Assembly: GCA_032717465.1 (NCBI GenBank)
Contig: CM064671.1
Coordinates: 55,275,491-55,339,490, forward strand
Source: Coenobita brevimanus
Taxonomy: Eukaryota; Arthropoda; Malacostraca; Decapoda; Coenobitidae
DNA length: 64,000 nucleotides
Reading direction: 5' to 3'
The notes under the pieces are model-generated. The model was not told the DNA's origin. It saw only the letters and a program-made list of their open reading frames with translations, and made no database searches. Shown in pieces: positions 32,041-46,465 of the stretch; within the stretch, counting starts at the first letter, position 1; each line of letters opens with the position of its first letter. Both the position numbers and the translations under genes were made by a program.

Positions 32041-35000
32041 ATAACCAGTGGCATGGAGGAGGGTTAGTGCCCCTCCCTGAACAACAACTAACTAAAAATT
32101 GGAACCAGAAGTCTCGGACCAGGACTAACCAACAAGTGACGAGTAGTGAGCGAACAAAGGACATGGTACGGATTGCGACATGGAATGTAAGGGGTACAAA
32201 TGATGAGGTGAAAAAGAGAGAGATATTGTCCAGGTGCTTGAAGATGTAAAAGTGGATGTATGTGGATTAACTGAAACTAAATGATGAGGAGAGAGAGTGT
32301 GAGAGAACGGCAGTATGGATAGGGTATATGTGCTGGAATAGTGAGAATGAAAGAGCAATAGGAGGAGTGTGTATTTTTGTGTGCAAGAGATGGAAGGGGA
32401 GCATTAGAGAGTATGGATCAGTTGGCTCAAGAATTGTGGGGGTAAGATTGAAAGTTAGACTACAAATGTGGGCGACTGTGTGTGTGCATGCACCAATGCA
32501 ACATTGTCAAAGCAGAGTGAAAGAAGAGTTCTGGACAAATGTGGAAGCATGCATGGACAAGTTTGAAAGGAATGGGAGAGTGTTTTTGTTTGGAGACATG
32601 AATGGAAAAGTAGGGATGGTGAAGGTGGATGGAGTAGTTGGTGAGTGGGGTGTGCCTGCACAAGTGAATGAGAAGAGCAGTGCTCTAGTGTACCTTTGTG
32701 CCTGGAGGGGGTTGGTTATAGCCAAGACCCTTTTCAGACACAAAATGATCCACAGGTATACGTGGCGAGTGATGAGAAGGGTGGGTAGTGAGCTGAATGA
32801 ACGGAAGACAATCTTTGATTAGGTGTGTATAGATAATAGAATGAGAAGTTGTGTAATGAATGCAAGAGCATATAAACGTTGGGGGAGTGGACTTTCTGAC
32901 CACCACATATGGTTGTGAAAGTCAAGGTTGTAATGAAGTAGAGGAATAGAAGAGTGGAAGGACAGGAGGAAGTAATTCTTATAAGGAGGATGGAAAGGTT
33001 ACACGAGGAGGAAAAAAAGGCAAAAAATAAGAGGGAACTGGATGAGCAATTGAAAAGATATGCCTTGGAACAGAAGGGGGACTTAGAAGGTGTGTGCAAG
33101 ATATTCACAGAAGATATCTGTGCAGCATTTGAGGTGGTGTGTGGGGTGAAGAAAAGACGAAAGGAGGTGCAAGGAACATCATGTTGGAATGAAGAGGTCA
33201 GACAGGCTGTGGTATAAAAGAATAAAGCATATAGTGAGTGGATGGGAAACAGGGGTGTGGAGGAAGTTGAGAGATAGAAGAGAGAGTTAAATGTAAAGAG
33301 AAAGAGAGAGATGAAAAGATTAGTAAGAGAGAGTAAGAAGAGAGTAGTGCGGTATTTGGAAGGAATTTGAATATAAAGTGGAAGGAATGGAAGAAAATGT
33401 TCTGGAAAGAGGTACTGTAGAGTTAGACAGGGTGTTAAAGCAATTAGTCGGGGAGTGAAAGATAAAAATGATAGATTACTAGTGGAGAAGGGAGAAAGTG
33501 TGAGCACATGGAGAGAACCATTTAAGGAAATATTGAACATAGAGCATGAAAATAATGCGAGTATAAGTGGCTGGGGAATGGCTGCGAGATGGAAGGATGT
33601 GAGAAGAGAGAAAGAAATCAGCAGGATGGAAGTTGTGGAAGCAATGAAGAAAGTCAAAATGGGGAAAGCCCCAGGAATTGATGGAGTGTGTGATGAAATG
33701 CTGAAGCATGGGAGAAAGACAGTAGTAGACTGGATGTGGAATATGTGCAGATTGGCCTGGGAGGAAGAGAAAGTTCCGGAGCATTAGAAGTCAGGTATAA
33801 TTATTCCCCTGTACAAAGGAAAAAGGGAAAAGAAGTGTGTGGTAATCACAAAGGCGTTTGTCTTCTTACTGTAATAGGAAAGGTATATGGTAGGATACTT
33901 TTTGACAGAGATACGGAATTAACAGAGGAATTATTTTCTGAAGAAGAGCAAGGACGTTTTAGAAAGAGAAGAGGTTGTGTAGATCAGATATTCATTCTTA
34001 GGTCTATAGTTGAAAAGTTTCTAGAGAAGGGAAAGAGGTTGTTGTATGCAGCTTTCATGAATTTGGAGAGAGCATGTGACAGGGTGAACAGACAATGATT
34101 GTGGAAATTAAGAATTGTTGAATGCCACGAAAAAAAAAGTATGACGGTGCTAAGGCTGCGGTGAGTGTGGACAGTGAACTGAGTGAATTTTTCTATTTGA
34201 CGTTTGGTTTGAAACGGGGATGTGTCATGTCTCCATGGTTGTTCACTCTGTATGTGTATGGGGTTGTAAAAGAGATATATACAAGGTAGGGAAGTGGGTC
34301 TTGGAGCAGCTCTAATCAGGGGCACACCCGGGGAGGGGGGAATCGAAGGGGGCCATGGCCCCCCCCCCTGAAATTTCCTTCCTTGTAAGAAACGAAATGA
34401 ATAAATAAAAGTGACTTGCATTAGATGTTTTTTTTCTAGCCATAATTTTCATTTTTATGGCCCCTCCCCCAAAAAATTTTCCTGGGTGCACTCCTGGCTC
34501 TAATGAGAGAGGGCAGTGTGTGGAAACTTCCTGTACTGTTGTTTTCAGATGGTACTGTGTTGTTTAGCAAAGACGAAGGGAAACTGCAAGGCTTGGCGAA
34601 TGAGTCTGGCAGAGTGTGTAAGAAATAGAATCTAAAGGCGAGTGTAGGGAGGAGTAAATTCATGGTCTTCGACATAAATGAAGTCACTGAATGTACAGTG
34701 AGGTTGGATGAGGAGGAAATGGAAAATGTGCATATGTTGAAGTACTTGGGTAGTGTGATGAGTAAGGATGGAAATTTCGAGGGTGAAGTACTTGAAAGGA
34801 TACAACAAGAAAGAAAGGTTGCTGGTTCTTTGAAGGCAGTGATAAGGAACAGGGAAGTGGGCATAGATGTAAAAAAAAAAAAAAAAAAGTCGCTGCATGA
34901 CAGTATTGTGATACCAATTCAAATGTATGGAAGTGAAGCTTGGACCTTGCTGGAGGGACAGAAGTCAAGAGCGAGAGCAGTGGAAATGAGTTATATGAAA

Positions 35001-35345
35001 GGAGCATGTCGAGTCACATAGAGGATTAGACTGATAAATGAGGAAGTGAAAGAGAGTTGTGATGTGGATGTAAATGTGATAGGAAGCGTTATGAGAAACA
35101 CATTTAGGTGGTCTGGCCATGTGGAGTGGATGGAGAGCGAGAGACTGACGAGGGGAGTGTATATGATTGAAGTGGAGGGGGGAAGGAGGATGGGGAAGGC
35201 CAAGGATGAGATGAAGGGATAGAGTGAAGATGTATATGTGAGTGGGGGTGTGAACTGGGAGCAGGACAGTGAAATGGCTGGGGACAGGGCGACATGGAGG
35301 CGATTTGTTTGTGGCTACTCATTATGGGATTGAGGCAGCTGGTAA
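32040..35345 (+). mobile_element. Decayed full-length LINE (family A): endonuclease plus reverse transcriptase
   Basis: The endonuclease starts at 32163 (MVRIATWNVRGTNDEVKKRE) and continues with CVHAPMQ, GDMNGKVG (the GDFN-type box) near 32595 and a damaged SDHH box near 32897. The reverse transcriptase domain runs from about 33600 (GKAPGIDGVCDEMLKHG) through RKRRGCVDQIFILRS, MNLERACDRVNRQ, a catalytic box decayed to FSDGTVLF near 34540, and the tail YGSEAWTL ... MKGACRV. There are more than ten stops and frameshifts, and an A run at 34871-34888 replaces codons. It is the older sister of the copy at 41759-44745. A 180-bp MITE interrupts it at 34317. The 5' edge is approximate. Confidence 0.85.
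34317..34496. mobile_element. hAT-like MITE, 180 bp, with 8-bp target duplication
   Basis: GCTCTAAT occurs at 34309-34316 and again at 34497-34504, exactly flanking a 180-base insert. The insert starts CAGGGGCACACCCGGGGA and its right end, complemented, starts CAGGAGTGCACCCAGGA. An 8-bp duplication with CAGGGG-type inverted ends is the hallmark of the hAT superfamily. Further inside, GGCCATGGCCCCCCCC is mirrored by TATGGCCCCTCCCC. There is no coding capacity. Removing it restores the LINE frame across the site, which confirms it is an insertion. Confidence 0.88.
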
Positions 35346-35455
35346 TAGATAAATATATTGTTGGAAGAGTGATAATGCATTTAATCGTGTTTCCCCTGAT
35401 AACTGTGATTCATATGAGAGGTATTGCTGTTGCTGATTCCACACAGTTGATGGAA

Positions 35456-35720
35456 GTAACAAAGTTGGGCTCATAGCACTTTCTTGTGGTAGAATGTTGC
35501 TATATTTCCACGGTATTCCCGTACTTGGATTGTTGAGCAACGACCAATATCGCCGCCACTTTCTAAGCCATCTGTAAACTGTAGCAAGGCTGGTGTTTAC
35601 ATTCCTGGCTATGATCCGTGGCGGCATCCCTCGCTCCCACAGCAGAATGATCAGGGTCCGCACAGCTGCGCACGTCGGCTTGGTGCTCTCCTTCCTAGGC
35701 ATTTTCAAAATCTGAGAGTG
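35456..35720 (-). pseudogene. Fragment with a transposase-like helix-turn-helix
   Basis: From an ATG near 35702 the minus strand reads MPRKESTKPTCAAVRTLIIL, then LWERGMPPRIIARNVNTS and LATVYRWLRKWRR: three predicted helices in the homeodomain-like helix-turn-helix pattern of Tc1/mariner transposase N-termini. After that the frame stays open to 35322 but is not recognisable. No DDE domain follows. It could equally be a host gene exon built from such a domain. No promoter or splice context decides this. Confidence 0.45.
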
Positions 35721-35729
35721 GGATCGGAG

Positions 35730-36185
35730 CTCATGTATGCAAAGTCGGTAGGAATCTGTTGCTTGGCATCTTTAGTTATTTAACTACATATGCAATTACT
35801 TGTCACACCTCACAGTAGATGGTAATAAAATTTTTACTAGGTGTCCCTAGAGGCAGGTTATGAAGATATTATTTGCACATGAGCTCGTTAAGAATTCAAA
35901 TATGAATTATTAGAACCATATTAAAATAATCAGCCTCTTTCTCTTGCCAAGATTTATGCCCCCAAGTTCAGTTTCACGCCAAATGCTTGCTGGTGCAGTT
36001 GGCTGTGGGAGGGAGTTCAAGATAATGGTAACCAAAAATAAAGTTCTCATCCGCACCCTCCTTCGTCCAGTATGGGCCACTTGTACGAGTTAGTGATGTG
36101 AAATCCTGGCCCGCCACTCACACACCAAGAAGCATTTGTATGGAGTCAGCCACTGAATGGTCAGCCTGCAGAGGGCTAGGAGTCA
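35730..36185. other. Stretch without recognised gene
   Basis: Nothing recognised between the helix-turn-helix fragment and the next (TA)n tract. Confidence 0.5.
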
Positions 36186-36189
36186 ATTC

Positions 36190-36250
<61 letters not shown>
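36190..36250. repeat. (TA)n microsatellite
   Basis: About 30 TA units, ending exactly at the 3' end of the LINE at 36251. Confidence 0.97.
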
Positions 36251-36253
<3 letters not shown>

Positions 36254-38108
36254 GGGCTACTTCCCCCAAGGAAAGGGAGGTAGGACGACACACTCCCGAT
36301 TTACTCATACACTCGAGCACATTTATTTGCATCTTAGTCCCAAAGGGGAGAAGGGACAGATCCTCACCGCACCACACCACACGAGGGTCAACTGCACAGT
36401 GCAATCGGTGACATTCGCAGCAAAGCCCGATAGCAGAGCTGATTTACCTCTGCCACATCATAATAGACCCATCCCCTTACCCACACCTGACCTAATCAGC
36501 TGATTAGACAAATGTGGAAGAATATCCCCTCAGGGCTGCATCATCATTTATTCATTTACATTTTCTCTTCATTCATTTCTGTCACGCAAAGCCACTCTTC
36601 CTTGCTCAACAGGCATCCCTCTTGCATCTAACGCTATCTTCACACTGTCCATCCGTCCTATTCGTGGTCTTCCTCTCAGCCCTACACCTCTTGCATCAGA
36701 CCTAGTTATCTTTTCCAACAATCGCTCATTATCCATTCTCTCCATATGCCCAAACCATTGCACCACCCTGTGCTCGACTCGATCAGCCATCCCCCGAAAA
36801 ACTCCAGTTCTCCTTCACATATCATCATTTCTCACTCGATCCATACGCATCACTCCACGCATACTCCTCAGACACCTCAACTCCATTACATTCAAACTTT
36901 TCCTCTCTGCTACACTCATATTCCATGTTTCAGCCCCATATAACGCAGTCGGTACCACAACGCCCTCATACAGCCTTCCATTTACATGCATTCTAAGTTA
37001 ACGACATCTAAACCCTTTTTTCATTCCTCCCAGTACCTTTCCTACTTCATTCTTTCTAAACTTCACTTCTGCATCTATTCTTCCATCCACAGCAATATGT
37101 GACCCTAAATACTTAAAACTCTCCACCTCCTCAAGCAATTAACCATTCAAAACTATACCCATCCTCCTACCATCTACCAACCTCTTCCACTTCATCATTT
37201 TACTCTTAAACTCATTTACTTTCAATTTCCTCCTTTCACACGTCGTTCCAAACTCCTGTACCAACTGCCTCCATCTCTCCTCTGAATCAGCCACCAGTGC
37301 AGTATCATCTGCAAACAGCAGCTGCTTCAGATTCCACTCTCTACCATCAACATTTACCAGACTCAGACCTCCACTTACCACTCTTGCATTCACCTTCCTT
37401 ACAACATCATCCAAATAAATGTTAAACAACGAAGGTGACATCACACATCCCTGCCGTAGGCCCATTCTCACTGGAAACCAATCACTCACAATATTTCCCA
37501 CTTTTACACACGCCCTACTATTTACATAAAAATTTTTCAGGCCTTTTAATAACCTACTATCAAGTCCATACAATCTTAAAACAGTCCACAAGGTCCCGCT
37601 ATCAATTCTATCATATGCTTTCTCTAAATCCATGAACGCCCAAAACACATCCTTACCTTTTGCTAAATACTTTTCACACACCTGTCTCACAGGAAACACC
37701 TGATCCACGCATGCCCTCCCTCTCCTAAAGCCACACTGCTCATCACCAAAAAGTCCCTCTGTACCCTCTCTAACTCTCTTGATTAACATTCTACCTTACC
37801 TACAACACTCAACAGACTTATACTCCTAAAGCTAGTACAGTCATACTTATCACTCTTACCTTTATACAACGGGACCACACAAGCACTTGCCCAGTCAATG
37901 GGCACCATACCTTTCACAAAGCCCACATTCAGCAGTCTAACTAACTAGTCTACAATAGTCGCTCCACCACTTTTCAGGCATTCCACAGCACACCCATGCA
38001 TACCTGCAGCTTTCCCTGTTTTCATCACCGTTACTGCCTCCTCCACATCCTCCTTCGTGATGAAAGAATCATTCAACTCTCCCAAGACATTTATTCCTTG
38101 CACCCTTC
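36251..38108 (-). mobile_element. 5'-truncated LINE (family B) inserted in a (TA)n tract
   Basis: The minus strand carries the reverse transcriptase from KAAGMHGCAVECLKSGGATI near 38010 and QCGFRRGRACVDQVF near 37730, through MDLEKAYDRIDSGTLW, RMGLRQGCVMSPSLFNIYLD and a good catalytic LLFADDTALVAD box near 37310, to the tail WFGHMERMDNERLLEKITRS near 36750. The longest unbroken frame is 216 codons (37139-37789). Its 3' UTR (36251-36565) matches those at 46466 and 52260. (TA)n lies at both edges (36190-36250 and 38109-38127), so it entered a TA microsatellite. The endonuclease is missing by 5' truncation, and stops near 37790 and 37140 break the frame. Confidence 0.88.
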
Positions 38109-38127
38109 CATATATATATATATATAT

Positions 38128-38596
38128 AATTAGGCTGGTCGGTGGGAAACAGGATCTTGCATAAGAAGAGAAACACCAAAGCAGCAACAAACAGCATCTT
38201 TATTTGTAGTACCAACGTTTCGGCACAGAGGCTATGCCGTTTTCAAAGTTTACTGAAAGTTAAGGAAAGTGTGTAACACAAAATAAAAAACATATTATAA
38301 AAAAATATTAAAACACTGAAAATTTATGCAATGTACAATGGGGAGGCTGATGTATTATTATTTAATTTGGAGGCATATTTCTTGATGTAAAGTGACTCTA
38401 AAATCCTAATGTCGGCACTGCAACAAGAATCTAAGATAGTAAAATAATCTTTTTTTGGAGGCACATCACACTCTAACAAGTGTTCTCTTACTGCAGAGTG
38501 AGGAGGGACTAGCGGAGGGCGACCGGTCCTGCTCGACTGGCCCAAGTGTTTCTTTATTTGTTTGTTGATATTCATCCACACCTGGTGGGACACGGG
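38128..38596 (-). mobile_element. Penelope-like element 3' part, inverted copy
   Basis: This is the reverse complement of 40555-40950, with about nine in ten bases alike: EHLGQ-equivalent SGRTGRPPLV-type sequence, HSAVREHLLECDVPP, FTILDSCCSADIRILESLYI and the 3' tail with CCGAAACGTTGGTACTACAA. It encodes the C-terminal part of the GIY-YIG endonuclease domain of a Penelope retroelement. The upstream edge is at the word CACTTGGGCC, beyond which the sequence is a LINE RNase H. Confidence 0.85.
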
Positions 38597-39305
38597 GAAA
38601 CTGAGAGCCCGTCAGAGATAGGCAGAAAAAAAAAAGTCTAAGACATTTAAGACAATAACAAAGTGAAATGCAGTTAGCAAGGAGGGGGATAATCCCGAAC
38701 TGTGTGTAAAAGCCTCTGGTAGGGTGCACTGCTAACAACCCGAGCTGCATCAAGGATATCATCACCAGTGTGAGGAAAGGCTCCGCCAGTCGTTGCACGA
38801 AGTAGGACTCTTGCATGGCCATCAAGTAGATTATGACAGAGTGGTTCAGCGGACCGCGTGCAGCAATGGGGGCATGGTTTAGGGTCCAAGCTTGCAACCT
38901 GGCAGTAGCACAGGAAGCCCAAGTGGAGATGTTGGATTCTGACTAGGATGTAGTTGGGTAAACCATTCGGTATGGAAAGAGGAGAATATGACGTTACCGT
39001 TGCATACCAGGCAGCCAAGCGTGAGCCATCAGCAATACAAAGTTGGCGGTCATCCTTGGTATGCCTTGAGATAGTGCTAGCCACAAACGAGAGAACCCGG
39101 GAGGCACAAAGGCGAAGTGGAAACGTGACCTCAGTGTGGAAGCTGGTCGCACGTGCAGTTCTGTCCGTCAGTTCATTTCCTCCAATCCCAACATGCCCTG
39201 GGACCCAGTGAAAAACCACTGAGCCACCTTGCTGTTGGATGAGGGAAGAGACCGTATAGACAGCGGTGAGTAAGAACCGATGGGATACTAAGGAGAGAGA
39301 CTCCA
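38597..39305 (-). pseudogene. LINE RNase H domain, C-terminal half, inverted
   Basis: A minus-strand open frame (38674-39318) reads FLLTAVYTVSSLI, then VVFHWVPGHVGIGGNELTDR, the conserved HVG...NE.AD block of RNase H in Jockey/I-type LINEs, with the catalytic-loop His and the last acidic position (D of TDR). It ends in a CPHC...CHNLL zinc-binding tail. It is the missing second half of the fragment at 39412-39703, which lies in the opposite orientation. Confidence 0.82.
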
Positions 39306-39411
39306 GACCTAAGGTCATCTGTCATTTATAAGTTCACCTGCCCCAGTTGCCAGACAGGCTATATAGGCAGCACAGTGCGAGCCTATAAAAGCAGGACAGA
39401 TGAACACTTGG
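39306..39411 (+). mobile_element. Short Penelope GIY-YIG fragment
   Basis: GTCATCTGTCATTTATAAGT through GCCTATAAAAGCAGGACAGA to GAACACTTGGGC is nearly identical to 40470-40572. It encodes VIYKFTCPSCQTGYIGSTVR-like residues, the GIY-YIG core. It stops at CACTTGGGC, the same word where the inverted 3' part at 38596 starts. Confidence 0.85.
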
Positions 39412-39703
39412 GCGCCTCCTTCTCCCTGGTTGCCTCCCCCTTTCACCGTCGTCTATCCCTCGGAGTCTAAGCCTCGCCACTCCATTCCGGCCATCCTCCG
39501 ACAGGAGAGTCTCAGCAGCATCACTACTCTTACCTCTATGGCCTCAGCAGTCAACTACACAGACGGCTCAGTCTCGTCTGATGGTTCAGCGGGAGCAACT
39601 TTTGTTTCTGGAACACATATAGAATCCTGCCGCATCTCTTTGGGGGAATCTGCCTTTCAGGCTGAGCTGGTGGCACTTCTCGGTGCCTTCCGCCATGCCT
39701 ACT
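39412..39703 (+). pseudogene. LINE RNase H domain, N-terminal half
   Basis: The open frame contains VNYTDGSVSSDGSAGATFV (first catalytic Asp in the TDGS motif) and ESAFQAELVALLGAFRHA (catalytic Glu in the AEL helix), typical of LINE RNase H. The frame then runs without a stop into Penelope sequence at 39704, so the apparent fusion is a junction of two elements and not a designed protein. Confidence 0.82.
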
Positions 39704-40954
39704 AACAACGACATCAGCGTGACGTTTTACTCACAGACTTATGGGGTAGCAATGGGTTCCCCCTTAGGCCCCACTTTTGCTAATATATTTTTGGGTTTTC
39801 ATGAACGGAATTGGCTACAAAATTGTTCGGATAATTTTAAACCATTTTTTACTGCAGATATGTTGACGATACGTTCGTCATTTTTGAAAATAAAGAGTCA
39901 AGCTAAGAAATTTTTGGAGTATATTAATAAACAACATAATTATATAAAATTTACTATAGACAGTGAAGTTAATGGTAAACTATCTTTTTTGGATTTTATG
40001 ATAAAAAAATGTAACGGTAAACTAGAATTTAGTAATTTTCGTAAACCGACATTCTTGGGACTTGGTATTAGTTATTTTAGTTATTGTTGTCATAAATTCA
40101 AGATAAACGTCATCAAAACCTTGCTACATAGAACTTATAATCTATCTTCAACCTAAGACAGATTTCACAATGAAATAAAAAATTTTTAGTCTTTTTTCTT
40201 AACAAATGCCTTTCCGACACATGTTCTTGATAATTTAGCCTGCAAACTTTTAAATATGAGGTACCAGCAAAAGCCTGTTGTTCATAGGGTTCCGAAGCAA
40301 TCTATGTTCTTTAGGCTGCCCTATTTAGGCGATGATTCCTCGGAGATGAAACGTTGCATATGTAATAAATTAAGTTCTTTCTACCTTCAGATCAACTTTA
40401 AATTTGTTTTTGTCAATAATTTTAGAATAGGTTCAGTTTTTAAATTCAAGGACCGCCTGCCGACAGACCTAATGTCATCTGTCATTTATAAGTTCACCTG
40501 CCCCAGTTGCCAGACGGGGTATATATGCAGCACAGTGCGAGCCTATAAAAGCAGGACAGATGAACACTTGGGCCAGTCGAGGAGGACCGGTCGCCCTCCG
40601 CTAGTCCCTCCTCACTCTGCGGTAAGGGAACACTTGTTAGAGTGTGATGTGCCTCCGGAAAAAGATTGTTTTACTATCTTAGATTCTTGTTGCGGTGCCG
40701 ACATTAGGATTTTAGAGTCACTTTACATCAAGAAATATGCCCCCCAATTAAATAATAATACATCAGCCTGCCCATTGTACATAGCATAAATATCCAGTGT
40801 TTTAATAATTTTTTATGATATGTTTTTTATTTTGTGTGACACACTTTTCTTAACTTTCAGTAAACTTTGAAAATGGCATAGCCTCTGTGCCGAAACGTTG
40901 GTACTACAAATAAAGATGCTGTTTGTTGCTGCTTTGGTGTTTCTCTTTTTATAT

Positions 40955-40960
<6 letters not shown>
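39704..40960 (+). mobile_element. Penelope-like element: reverse transcriptase part and GIY-YIG endonuclease
   Basis: The reverse transcriptase palm begins YGVAMGSPLGPTFANIFLGF (39743 on). The catalytic YVDD box is present at about 39855-39866 but in a frame shifted by one base from its neighbours. A thumb-like region follows (FIDSEVNGKLSFLDFMIKK), then after stops near 40156 a second open frame (40256-40789) with LPYLGDDSSEMKR and the GIY-YIG domain: SSVIYKFTCPSCQTGYICST, where the second motif reads YIC instead of YIG. The 3' tail ends with CCGAAACGTTGG and a (TA)n tract. The N-terminal part of the reverse transcriptase is missing. The copy is dead. Confidence 0.87.
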
Positions 40961-41052
<92 letters not shown>

Positions 41053-41091
41053 TAGATACAGATAGATACATATATGTATGTATATATATAC

Positions 41092-41138
<47 letters not shown>
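40961..41138. repeat. (TA)n(GATA)n...(GA)n compound microsatellite
   Basis: (TA)n at 40967-41024, GATA units to about 41052, TATG/TATA words, then (GA)n at 41094-41138. It directly follows the Penelope element. Confidence 0.95.
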
Positions 41139-41140
<2 letters not shown>

Positions 41141-41247
41141 CTGAATCAGGGTAACCCAAGAAATTTTTTAGGGGGGTCAAAATTCAGATCTGGGTCTTTT
41201 GAGTGTTCACTTTTTGGCCCCAGCAACGCCGCGTACCCCTACAGCCG

Positions 41248-41460
41248 TTTTTGGCATGGTGATTCATATGACCTCCAGTTCGGACACAGACTTGTGAGAT
41301 TGACCTCCGTGGTCGTCTTCTTAGGTCACCAGTAATACACACTTGAATGACTGGACCCAGCAGCCCAGTTTTTGGCATGGAGACTCACATGACCTCCAGT
41401 TCGGACATAGGTTATGTGAGGTTGACCTGTAAATTCATTTGAGGTCACCTGTCAGAGATC
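41248..41460. repeat. Two-copy tandem repeat rich in AGGTCA half-sites
   Basis: TTTTTGGCATGGTGATTCAT followed by ATGACCTCCAGTTCGGACA recurs about 122 bases later as TTTTTGGCATGGAGACTCAC and ATGACCTCCAGTTCGGACA. The word AGGTCA or its complement TGACCT appears seven times between 41269 and 41470. No gene is nearby. Confidence 0.7.
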
Positions 41461-41641
41461 AGTTGAGGTCACTAGTAATAGTAAACAAGTGCTCACAAAT
41501 ACTGTGCGTTAGTCTGTGAAAGCTGAAAGAGAAAGTTCCTGGACCTCTTATAATCCCCCTTCAAAAGCATAAGAGGTACGTGGTCTTTCTAGAGTAAAAG
41601 TAGGATTAAAGTGTTTGCCTTTATGGCCTGGCAACCTCTGC

Positions 41642-45225
<3,584 letters not shown>

Positions 45226-45329
45226 CAGACGCCATGTATCCCAAATGGGGTGGCCAAGGGCTTAGAGTTAACTGTTTTACAGGGAGGGGCACTAATCCTC
45301 CACCAACCCCACTTGACACGTAGGGATGA

Positions 45330-45330
<1 letters not shown>

Positions 45331-45382
<52 letters not shown>
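45331..45382. repeat. (TA)n microsatellite at the left edge of the LTR element
   Basis: About 26 TA units that end two bases before the left LTR; another (TA)n tract starts right after the right LTR at 54408. The LTR element has therefore inserted in a TA microsatellite. Confidence 0.96.
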
Positions 45383-45384
<2 letters not shown>

Positions 45385-45387
<3 letters not shown>

Positions 45388-46376
45388 CACTGGCTTAGTT
45401 ACCCCAGTAGCGAATGGGTGAAATAGAAGATAAGACAATAATGAAATGAGAGAGAAGCGAGCCGTTAAGAACATTAAATCTTTTCTATCATCAGTTTTGC
45501 TGCCTGTAAAGGGTAACCCTGGTCCCCTAGTGTACTTACCCAGCGGTAAACTTTTGCCTTCTGAACTGATAACATCCCAGATGTTTTTCTCACAAATTAC
45601 GCAGAAAATTCCTCCAGTCCCTGAAATACTGAGTTTTACATAATGTGGGAGGAGCAAAGTAGGGATGTTTGCCAATTAGAAGCCTAAATGGTGCTTTTGT
45701 CACGTTCTTGGTGGCACTCAATTGGTTCTGTGTGGAGTGTATGAGGCCCTCATTAGTAGCAGGTGCCTCAATTTTCTATATGGACAGAGATTACTTTTAA
45801 GACAGCCTAGTTGTTAATTAGCTGAGAAAGGCGGAGTAAGTCTGCTTAATAAGGTCGAGGAAAATGTGATGAGACACATTTTGTCTCTTTTTGTGCAGAC
45901 ATTTTTGTCTCATTTTATTGTACACATATTTTTGTACACATTTGTACACGTTTACTGTCACGTTACACTTTTGTCACATTGTGTTCCATTTTTCCCCAAC
46001 ATTACTCAATACGTGACTTTGATTACAAAACACACTGTTTGTGTACCATTTCCCATTTTTGGTTCACTCCTTCATTTACACTAGTGTGTGATTTGTATCT
46101 GGATTTAACCTTCGAAGTCTCCACGTTTCCTCGAGCTTTGTGAGTACTTAGCATCCACTGAGTGTATTCTGGTTAGGTAAGAAATAACTTGTTTTATATT
46201 TATATCCTGAGGCCTGTATGAATCCTCCTTTTGTAAAACGAACCCTGGTTTCTACTTTAGTTGTGTATATTATAGTGTACAGTAAAGTTAAGTTAGTTTT
46301 CTTGCAAGCTTTACCTTATCCCTTTTGGTGATTAATTATGGGCCAATAGTGCACCGTAATATACACCCTCATAACA
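45385..46376 (+). repeat. Left LTR
   Basis: TCACTGGCTTAGTTACCCCA through GGTGATTAATTATGGGC to CCTCATAACA. Its sequence matches the right LTR with scattered substitutions and small indels. Words such as TTGTACACATTTGTACACG and GAACCCTGGTTTCT are shared. The terminal TG of the LTR reads AA here, next to the (TA)n tract. Confidence 0.9.
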
Positions 46377-46395
46377 ATTTGGTGACCTCCTTGCC
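46377..46395 (+). promoter_or_regulatory. Primer-binding site (candidate)
   Basis: Three bases after the LTR comes TGGTGACCTCCTTGCC, starting with TGG as expected for pairing with a tRNA 3' CCA end. The tRNA was not identified. Confidence 0.6.
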
Positions 46396-46465
46396 AGGAT
46401 AGCTCTGTGATATAGTATTGGCAACCTTGGCCACATACACAGTGCTTACTCTTACCTACTTAACT

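Noticed and set aside
32125..34864. Long minus-strand frames opposite the LINE at 32-35 kb and likewise at 42-44.7 kb
   Set aside because: They are antisense to well-supported endonuclease and reverse transcriptase motifs and show no domain of their own.
39400..40156. Fusion protein of RNase H and Penelope reverse transcriptase as a new gene
   Set aside because: The junction at 39704 is between fragments of two different elements; the RNase H continues elsewhere in the opposite orientation and the Penelope frame is broken at its YVDD box.
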